Source: Vibrio xiamenensis (GTDB lineage: Bacteria; Pseudomonadota; Gammaproteobacteria; Enterobacterales; Vibrionaceae). From it: 49,516 nt of DNA. Positions within the stretch are counted from its first letter, which is position 1; each line of letters opens with the position of its first letter. This document shows positions 41,779 to 49,516 of this stretch, one piece after another. The notes beneath the pieces were generated by a model, which did no database searches, was not told where the DNA came from, and saw nothing but the letters and a program-made list of their open reading frames with translations. Made by a program: the position numbers and the translations under genes. The stretch covers positions 1 to 49,516 of the forward strand of contig NZ_FNDD01000037.1 in the NCBI RefSeq assembly GCF_900100015.1, read 5' to 3'.

Positions 41779-41809
41779 AAAAAAGCCAGTCGCTATGACT
41801 GGCTTTTTT
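41779..41809. terminator. Terminator between the GT2 gene and the small acidic protein gene
   Basis: AAAAGCCAGTC (41781-41791) pairs perfectly with GACTGGCTTTT (41797-41807), with A and T runs, so it acts in both directions. Confidence 0.87.
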
Positions 41810-41837
41810 CATCGCTTAGTAAGTTAAGCGGCACAGA

Positions 41838-42038
41838 TTAATGAATTGGCACACCCGGTTTGGCGTTGTACTGACCAAAGTACTCTTCAAGAATCTCAGG
41901 CGTTAACTTGCCCTCTTCTTCAAGCTGTTTAAGCTTGGCGGCAATGGCTTTTTGTTCTTCAAGCGACGGCAGTTTTACTTCCGCCTCTTGAGACACTTCT
42001 TCGCCCATCGCTTCGAGTTCTTTTTCAAAATCATTCAT
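41838..42038 (-). CDS. Small acidic protein, unknown function
   Basis: A 66-aa protein very rich in E and K (MNDFEKELEAMGEEVSQEAE, then LEEQKAIAAKLKQLEEEGKL), predicted to be mostly helical, ending in an extended tail KPGVPIH. I do not recognise a family. It looks like a conserved small helical protein. Its terminator is shared with the GT2 gene. Confidence 0.65.
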   Translation of the reverse strand: MNDFEKELEAMGEEVSQEAEVKLPSLEEQKAIAAKLKQLEEEGKLTPEILEEYFGQYNAKPGVPIH

Positions 42039-42131
42039 GATTCACTTACCTTAAATCTTCTGAAACTGGCGCTAAGTGTAACCACTTCACGCCCGTTATG
42101 CCAGACGCCAGATCAAAGCAGCGCGCGAGGG

Positions 42132-44048
42132 CTAAAGCTTAAAGCTGCCAACCATGCGATCCAGACGCTGAGACAAATCTTTAAGCTCCAAACTTGCCGC
42201 CGCCAACTCTTCAGCTGTGGTGGTGGTTGCTTGGTTGATCATATTGATCTCTTCGATATTCTCATTAATCGCGTGTACCACGGTAGATTGCTCTTCGGTC
42301 GCGGTTGCCACTTGAGTGTTGCGATCCGAAATATCGTGAATACGCTCAGAGATACTCAATAGCACCTGAACCGCTTCATCGGATGCATCCACACCTTGAT
42401 GGGTAATCTGAATGCCAGACTCCATCGCTTTTACCGCATCACTGGCATCGGTTTGCAGCTGGTTGATCATGGTTTGAATTTCATCGGTCGATTGCGCGGT
42501 GCGACTGGCCAAATTACGTACTTCATCCGCCACAACCGCAAAACCACGGCCTTGCTCACCAGCGCGCGCGGCTTCAATCGCTGCATTGAGTGCCAGCAAA
42601 TTGGTCTGCTCAGAAATGCCGCGAATCACATCCAAAATAGAACCAATTTCTTGGGTGGTCGATGCCAATTGAGTCACCACTTGACCGGTATTTTCGATGT
42701 CGGCCGCCAAACGTCCAATCGCATCTTTGGCGGTATTCACTACGTTTTGACCCGTAGTGCTGCTTTGTGATGCCTGATTCGCCGTTTCCGCAGCAGTTGC
42801 CGCATTCGATGCAATCTCACTGATGGTGGCGCCCATTTCATTGATCGCAGTCACCACTTGAATGGTCTGGTCACGCTGAGTCTGACTGTTGTCGTGGGTA
42901 ATCGTTGCCTTACTTGACACACCGTCAGCTGCCGATTGCAGCGCATGACTGGTTTCCGCCACCTCTTTCATTGACTGATGAATCTTCTCAATAAAGCCAT
43001 TAAAACCGGCAGAAAGCTCTGCGATTTCATCATGGCCGCTGACTTCAATTCGCTGTGACAAATCGCCGTCGCCTTTACCCAAATCTGAGAAACGGCGCGC
43101 GAGCGCTTTGATCGGATTGGTGATGCTGTTCGCAAGGAACACGCCCATCAAAATAAACAGCGCCGCCACTACAATGGTGATAAGCATCATTTGCTGGCCG
43201 ACCGCATTTAAATCAGCAAACACTTCATCAACAGGCACAACGCCGACGACAAACCAGTCCATAGTTGGAATGTATTGGCTGGCGACGAACACTTGCTGGC
43301 CGTTAAAGTCGGCTTTAATCATATTGAAAGACGACTTATTGAGTAGTTGGCTAGCATTGGCGCCATACAAGCTTGGCAACGTTTTTTTCACCTGCTCTTT
43401 GTGGCTATGAATCTGAATTTGGCCTTTGGCATCCGCAAGGAACACAAAGCCGGTTTTTTCTATTTTAAAACCGTTGAGCAGCTTAACCATGTCATCCATT
43501 GATTTCGACACCCCGGATAAACTAAAGCCGCTGACGTCTTGGTAGTTAGCGAACATCTTCACTTCACCGCTTGGCTCTTGGAACATGCTGACCATGGTCG
43601 TATTGCCTGACTGGGTAAAACCAAAGAACCAGCCGTCTTGGCTGCGGGTCAACTGGCGCAAAAAGCCATTTTGATTCCAATAATAAGCGGTATTGCGGTT
43701 TGCAACCGAAGCATCATTTAAATGGTACTGCGCGCGAACGTTATTAAGCTGCTTCACCAACTTGGCTTCCGCGGTCGGGTCAACATCGTCAGTTTTGATC
43801 ACCTCTTTGATGAATTCGTTGCTTGCCAATTGCTCGGCAGCCAACAGTAGCTGATTCACTTGGTTATCAATATCGTTTTCGATTTGATGAAGCATCGAAG
43901 GCAACTGAATGTTGACCAGACGATACTCCAACACGTCTCTGGCGGTTTTTTGCGCCATGAGACCGACAATTACTGTCGAGGCCAACACGGCGAAGGTGAT
44001 CCCTGCGACCACTTTTTGTTTTATGCTGAGAGAACTAAGTTTTAGCAT
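42132..44048 (-). CDS. Methyl-accepting chemotaxis protein
   Basis: A 638-aa chemoreceptor. One membrane helix lies near the N-terminus (VVAGITFAVLASTVIVGL, about 12-29), then a periplasmic Cache-type sensor of about 250 residues (LPSMLHQIENDIDNQVNQLL at its start and GFVFLADAKGQIQIHSH in its core). A second helix follows (MMLITIVVAALFILMGVFLA, about 288-307), then a HAMP domain and the signalling helices. The hairpin tip EQTNLLALNAAIEAARAGEQ is intact, so it should drive CheA. The ligand is unknown. It has a perfect sigma-28 promoter upstream, tying it to the flagellar regulon. Confidence 0.95.
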   Translation of the reverse strand: MLKLSSLSIKQKVVAGITFAVLASTVIVGLMAQKTARDVLEYRLVNIQLPSMLHQIENDIDNQVNQLLLAAEQLASNEFIKEVIKTDDVDPTAEAKLVKQLNNVRAQYHLNDASVANRNTAYYWNQNGFLRQLTRSQDGWFFGFTQSGNTTMVSMFQEPSGEVKMFANYQDVSGFSLSGVSKSMDDMVKLLNGFKIEKTGFVFLADAKGQIQIHSHKEQVKKTLPSLYGANASQLLNKSSFNMIKADFNGQQVFVASQYIPTMDWFVVGVVPVDEVFADLNAVGQQMMLITIVVAALFILMGVFLANSITNPIKALARRFSDLGKGDGDLSQRIEVSGHDEIAELSAGFNGFIEKIHQSMKEVAETSHALQSAADGVSSKATITHDNSQTQRDQTIQVVTAINEMGATISEIASNAATAAETANQASQSSTTGQNVVNTAKDAIGRLAADIENTGQVVTQLASTTQEIGSILDVIRGISEQTNLLALNAAIEAARAGEQGRGFAVVADEVRNLASRTAQSTDEIQTMINQLQTDASDAVKAMESGIQITHQGVDASDEAVQVLLSISERIHDISDRNTQVATATEEQSTVVHAINENIEEINMINQATTTTAEELAAASLELKDLSQRLDRMVGSFKL

Positions 44049-44096
44049 GCATTCTGCCCCAATTTAGAAAATGCGCTGGTGAAAATTTGAGATTTA

Positions 44097-44123
44097 TTAT
44101 CGGCTGTAAAATAAATAACTTTA
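44097..44123 (-). promoter_or_regulatory. Sigma-28 (FliA) promoter of the chemoreceptor gene
   Basis: Minus strand TAAA, 15 bases, GCCGATAA: an exact match to the FliA consensus TAAA-N15-GCCGATAA. The start would lie near 44089, giving a leader of about 40 bases before the ATG at 44048. Confidence 0.85.
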
Positions 44124-44483
44124 CCGAATATCAGCCCTTTCTATACTAAAAGTTTATTTTATCAAACAACTTTATGACCAACTCGATTCACATCGCATCT
44201 GACTATGGCTTAAAAATTTGATTTTCGTCCCAGCAAAATGGGCGAAAACGCAGAAATAATCCCCTGAATTTGCTCGCTTTTATTTACGTTAAGCGTATAT
44301 TGTAACCGTTGAGAAACGTGACAGTGTATTGTTAAGAACACTCAACTGTTCCAACCAGTTAAAAAGCATTTGTCATGGATTTAATCGGTTAAAAATTAAG
44401 CAATCACATCGCTAAAGTGTGATCTTAGGGAACTTTTCATCTTCACTGACTCTAAACCTGATAAAAACAGGAGAACCCCAGCA
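44124..44483. other. Divergent spacer before the MoxR operon
   Basis: No gene is visible in this AT-rich spacer. Besides the sigma-28 promoter to its left, it carries ATCACA-N9-TGTGAT (44403-44423), an inverted repeat 61 bases before the moxR start. The arms look like CRP half-sites pointing outwards, so CRP binding is doubtful. AGGAGA lies about nine bases before the ATG of the MoxR gene. Confidence 0.4.
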
Positions 44484-45440
44484 ATGAAGTCATCACTCCT
44501 TCAACAGCTTGAAGAGTATTTGAATCATCAGGTGATTGGCCAAACCGAGCTTGTCAAACAACTGTTAGTTGCTCTGTTAGCCGATGGACACATTTTGGTT
44601 GAAGGCCCGCCAGGGCTGGCAAAAACTCGCGCAGTCAAATGCCTAGCCGACTGCATTGAAGGGGATTTTCATCGCGTCCAGTTCACTCCTGACCTGTTGC
44701 CAGCGGATCTCACTGGTACCGACATTTTCCGCCCGGAAACTGGGCAATTTGATTTCCAACCAGGACCGATTTTTAACTCGTTACTGCTTGCGGATGAAAT
44801 CAACCGCGCGCCAGCGAAAGTGCAAGCCGCCATGCTAGAAGCCATGGCTGAAAAGCAGATTACCGCAGGTCGCAAAACTTATCCGCTTCCTGAGCTGTTT
44901 TTAGTCATGGCGACGCAAAACCCGATTGAGCAAGAAGGCACCTACCCGCTGCCTGAAGCTCAACTTGACCGCTTCTTATTGCATTTGGATGTCGATTATC
45001 CGGATGCAGAGAGCGAGCTGGCGATTTTGCGCCTCAATCGCGGTGAAGCCAAAGGCGAACAGCCTTTGAGCACGCCAAAACTGACCCAACAAGACATTTT
45101 TGCTGCGCGCAAAGAAGTGTTGGATATCCATATGGCAGAGCCGATTGAGCAATACATTATTCGCTTAGTAATGGCGACGCGCGAGCCGACCCAATACGAT
45201 GACACGCTGGCGAAATGGATTAACCTTGGTGTCAGTCCACGTGCCACCATCGCACTGGACCGCTGCGCTCGCGCTCACGCTTGGTTATCTGGTCGTGATT
45301 TCGTTTCCCCAGAAGATATTCAAGCCATGGCGTTTCCTGTATTGCGCCATCGCATTTTGCTTAGCTATCAAGCGCAAGCAGAAGGCATTCACGCCAATCA
45401 GGTCATCAGCCGTCTGCTTTCCTTAGTTGGCAGCGCGTAA
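44484..45440 (+). CDS. MoxR-family AAA+ ATPase
   Basis: A 318-aa MoxR ATPase. Walker A is GPPGLAKT (about 39-46), Walker B LLLADEINRAP and sensor MATQNPIEQEGTYPLPEAQLD. MoxR proteins act as chaperones that mature or insert metal into partner proteins, usually together with vWA proteins. It is the first gene of a five-gene operon with a DUF58 protein, a DUF4381 protein and Bat-type vWA proteins. Confidence 0.95.
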   Translation: MKSSLLQQLEEYLNHQVIGQTELVKQLLVALLADGHILVEGPPGLAKTRAVKCLADCIEGDFHRVQFTPDLLPADLTGTDIFRPETGQFDFQPGPIFNSLLLADEINRAPAKVQAAMLEAMAEKQITAGRKTYPLPELFLVMATQNPIEQEGTYPLPEAQLDRFLLHLDVDYPDAESELAILRLNRGEAKGEQPLSTPKLTQQDIFAARKEVLDIHMAEPIEQYIIRLVMATREPTQYDDTLAKWINLGVSPRATIALDRCARAHAWLSGRDFVSPEDIQAMAFPVLRHRILLSYQAQAEGIHANQVISRLLSLVGSA

Positions 45441-45455
45441 TTGGGTGAAGCATTG

Positions 45456-46382
45456 ATGTCAAACGAGACGTTGACGTTACCGGATTACGCAAACGGCGTC
45501 ACCCTGTGCCTAGAAGAACTGCTGGCGTATAAACAGCAAGCGGTTCGTTGGTTGCCCCCAGCAAAAAGTTTGTGGGCAACCGTGCTTGGCCAGCATCAAA
45601 GCCGTCAGCTAGGACGCGGTATGGACTTTGCCGAAGTTCGCCAATACCAAGCCGGCGATGACATTCGTAGCATCGACTGGCGCGTCACGGCTCGCACCGG
45701 TAAACCTCACACCAAGTTGTTTACCGAGGAAAAAGAAAAGCCCGTCATGTTGTACATCGACCTGACGCGCAGCCTATTCTTTGGCTCAACCTATCTCTTG
45801 AAGTCAGTGCAACTCGCTCATATGGCGAGCTTATTGGCGTGGCTGTCGCTGGCACAAAAAGATCGCATCGGCGCGGTTATCGATACCGGTGATGCACTGC
45901 TTGAACTTAGACCCAGCAACCGAAATCAAGGCCCGCTGGGTATTATTCAGCAGCTCATTACGGTGCACAATCAGCGCCTTGAACAACCCCACCATCAGGC
46001 ACCTATCTCGTTTGAGCGAGCCTTAACCACGCTCAATCGGCTGTGTCCTAAAGGCAGTGAGATCATACTGTTAAGTGATTTTACTCGTTTTGAACCCCAG
46101 CATGACGCACTGATTGGTCAATTACGTCAACATAACCGTGTACGCATGGTCCAGTTTTGGGATCCGCTGGAACATGGAACCACCAATTTTCGGGGAGTAG
46201 AGCAAGTTTCAGACAGTTTTACCACTCAATGGTTAGACTTCGCTTCAAAACAGACACGAACAGTCTTGGCTAATAGCTTCCAAGCGCGCCAAGACGCGTT
46301 AAAATCGACTGCGTTATCACATGGAGTGTCCTTTTCAGCCATCTCCAGTGCAAGCCCCTTATTACAACAATTATTCGGATAA
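45456..46382 (+). CDS. DUF58 protein
   Basis: A 308-aa DUF58-family protein. The family core RGMDFAEVRQYQAGDDIRSI (about 52-71) is followed by DWRVTARTG. The C-terminal part looks like a vWA-like fold (MLYIDLTRSLFFG, about 98-110). DUF58 proteins partner MoxR. No membrane helix is predicted. The frame opens at 45441 with a TTG, but the ATG at 45456 is preferred. It starts 15 bases after the moxR stop. Confidence 0.9.
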   Translation: MSNETLTLPDYANGVTLCLEELLAYKQQAVRWLPPAKSLWATVLGQHQSRQLGRGMDFAEVRQYQAGDDIRSIDWRVTARTGKPHTKLFTEEKEKPVMLYIDLTRSLFFGSTYLLKSVQLAHMASLLAWLSLAQKDRIGAVIDTGDALLELRPSNRNQGPLGIIQQLITVHNQRLEQPHHQAPISFERALTTLNRLCPKGSEIILLSDFTRFEPQHDALIGQLRQHNRVRMVQFWDPLEHGTTNFRGVEQVSDSFTTQWLDFASKQTRTVLANSFQARQDALKSTALSHGVSFSAISSASPLLQQLFG

Positions 46383-46388
46383 CGTCGA

Positions 46389-46862
46389 ATGACAGAAAAT
46401 CAAAATGAATCGCTATTACCATTAAGCTCCCTTCATCTTCCAGAGGTGCCGTCATGGTTTCCTCTCGCATGGGGATGGTGGGCCTGCTTTTTTGCAGTGG
46501 TGGCAGCGGTATTTATCGTTTATTTTATCGTGCGCTGGAAAATCAAACGTCTGGCACCGAAAAAAACCGCGCTGAAGATGTTGGCTAACACCAAAGAACC
46601 TTCCAGTGCGATTGAACTCCTGCGCCAAGCGGCGTTGTGTTATTACCCACGCGAAGACATGGCGGCACTCACCGGTAAGCCATGGTATGTGTTCTTGGAC
46701 CGTCAAATTGGTAAAACCCTGTTTGAACGTAATCAAGAACGCTGGCAGCAAGCGCTTTACACTCGTGAACCAGTTGAACAGGCTCATGAGCTGGTTGAAG
46801 ACTGCATCTACTGGGTAGAAAACGCGTTGCCGCCAAGAAAAGGGGGAGCAAGACGTGGCTAA
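46389..46862 (+). CDS. DUF4381 membrane protein
   Basis: A 157-aa protein with one membrane helix near the N-terminus (WACFFAVVAAVFIVYFIV, about 32-49) and a cytosolic region of about 100 residues. The pattern LHLPEVPSWFPLAWGWW just before the helix, and a later LLRQAALCYYPREDMAALTG, fits DUF4381, which occurs between DUF58 and BatA genes in MoxR operons. It begins six bases after the DUF58 stop and overlaps the next start by eight bases. Confidence 0.85.
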   Translation: MTENQNESLLPLSSLHLPEVPSWFPLAWGWWACFFAVVAAVFIVYFIVRWKIKRLAPKKTALKMLANTKEPSSAIELLRQAALCYYPREDMAALTGKPWYVFLDRQIGKTLFERNQERWQQALYTREPVEQAHELVEDCIYWVENALPPRKGGARRG

Positions 46863-47815
46863 TATCGAGTTCGTTTGGTGGTGGATGTTGTGCTTGATTC
46901 CACTACCATTCGCGATATACAAACTGCTTCCTTCTACGCAACATCGCTCTCCTATCTATCTCCCTGCGCTACCAAAGGCAGGGAGCGGAAACCGTCCCAA
47001 ACAAGGGCTGATAAAACTGCTCACTGCTCTCGTCTGGCTATTTCTGCTGGTTGCCGCTGCGCGCCCAGTGTGGTTTGGCGACCCAATCACCGCAACCCCC
47101 AAACACCGCGACTTAATGTTGGTGGTTGATTTATCGTCTTCCATGTCCCAAGAAGACATGCGTCAAGGTGATGAGTACATTGACCGTCTAAGCGCCGTTA
47201 AACAAGTACTAAGCGAGTTTATCAAAAAACGCCAAGGTGACCGCCTAGGCTTGGTGCTGTTCGCCGATCACGCCTACTTGCAAACCCCACTGACCCTTGA
47301 CAGACACACCATCAGCGAGCAATTACAGCGCACTATTTTGCGTCTTATTGGTAATCGCACCGCGATTGGTGAAGGCATTGGCCTTGCCACTAAAACCTTT
47401 ATCGACGGTGATGCGCCGCAGCGGGTGATGATCCTGCTCAGTGACGGCTCAAATACCGCCGGGGTTTTAGACCCGATTCAGGCGGCGAAAATTGCCAAGA
47501 AATATCACGCCACCATTTACACCATAGGTGTCGGTGCAGGCGAAATGACAGTACGCGGGCTACTGATGGATCGCACCATCAATACCGCTCAAGACCTCGA
47601 CGAAGATACCTTAAAGCAGATCGCCAACATCACTGGCGGCAAATATTTCCGTGCTCGTGATAGCCAAGATTTGGCCAATATCTACGACACAATTAATCAA
47701 CTAGAGCCTGTCAGTGTCGCCAACCAAACCTGGCGTCCACAAACCGAATGGTTTGGTCTCCCTCTCGCACTCGCTCTGATCCTGTCTGTTTTGTTGGCCG
47801 TTATGCGGAGGAATC

Positions 47816-47823
<8 letters not shown>
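46855..47823 (+). CDS. BatA-like vWA-domain membrane protein
   Basis: A 322-aa protein with an N-terminal membrane segment pair (about 5-22 and 55-70), a vWA domain with a complete MIDAS (DLSSSM, D92-S94-S96) and a C-terminal helix (LPLALALILSVLLAV). The vWA domain should bind a divalent metal and a partner protein in the periplasm or at the membrane. It starts with GTG at 46855 after AGGGGGAG. It overlaps DUF4381 by eight bases and the next vWA gene by eight bases (47816-47823). Confidence 0.92.

Positions 47824-49516
<1,693 letters not shown>

Noticed and set aside
44403..44423. CRP site before the MoxR gene
   Set aside because: The half-sites face outwards (TCACA...TGTGA) with nine bases between, unlike the CRP consensus TGTGA-N6-TCACA. 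Kept only as an unexplained dyad.
46452..46922. 156-aa minus-strand frame opposite the DUF4381 gene
   Set aside because: It is antisense to a tightly packed operon with overlapping genes and matches no family.

Overview
The window looks like a Vibrio chromosome segment, probably chromosome II. The evidence is a LuxT-type TetR regulator, GlpR, PyrC, GuaC and Nnr close to gammaproteobacterial versions, a FliA (sigma-28) promoter in front of a chemotaxis receptor, and a MoxR/Bat operon. The species cannot be fixed from the sequence alone.

Region 1 (1-22,000) is an accessory defence island, and every gene after the IS fragment is on the minus strand. At the left edge lies the 3' end of an IS3-family transposase. 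Next to it is a tightly coupled five-gene operon, transcribed right to left from 10035 to 305. It encodes a 1358-aa UPF1/DNA2-like SF1 helicase, a 699-aa protein with a C-terminal PIN nuclease, a 375-aa coiled-coil protein, a ClpA/B-type AAA+ ATPase and a NrdG-like radical SAM protein. I cannot match this set to any named defence system, and it is the best candidate here for an undescribed one. Upstream of it lie a HEPN RNase-like protein, a cN-I family 5'-nucleotidase, a broken remnant of a vWA (TerY-like) gene, and a two-gene module of a metallo-beta-lactamase-fold enzyme with a four-helix membrane protein. A complete type I restriction-modification operon (hsdR, hsdM, hsdS) follows. It is preceded by an RtcR-like sigma-54 activator with a CARF-type sensor. 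A near-consensus sigma-54 promoter sits directly in front of hsdR, so the restriction system appears to be inducible through this sensor. A weaker sigma-54-like site lies in front of the metallo-beta-lactamase module.

Region 2 (22,145-44,048) is core-like chromosome: guaC, nnr, a REC-CheC/PAS signalling pair, luxT, a YfcZ-family gene, a secreted repeat protein, an acyltransferase, a cupin regulator, an alpha-amylase, a FrnE-like DsbA protein, a DUF808 membrane protein, an M14 peptidase-like protein, an AraC regulator, glpR, a MOSC/flavin/ferredoxin fusion reductase, a Pmp3-like small membrane protein, pyrC, a GT2 glycosyltransferase, a small acidic protein and a methyl-accepting chemotaxis protein. 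Many of these units end in clear intrinsic terminators. Candidate operators for GlpR and PurR can be read by eye.

Region 3 (44,484-49,516) is the MoxR-DUF58-DUF4381-BatA-BatB/C operon, cut off by the right edge inside a vWA-TPR protein that carries a 23-residue polyglutamine tract and an NQQ repeat.
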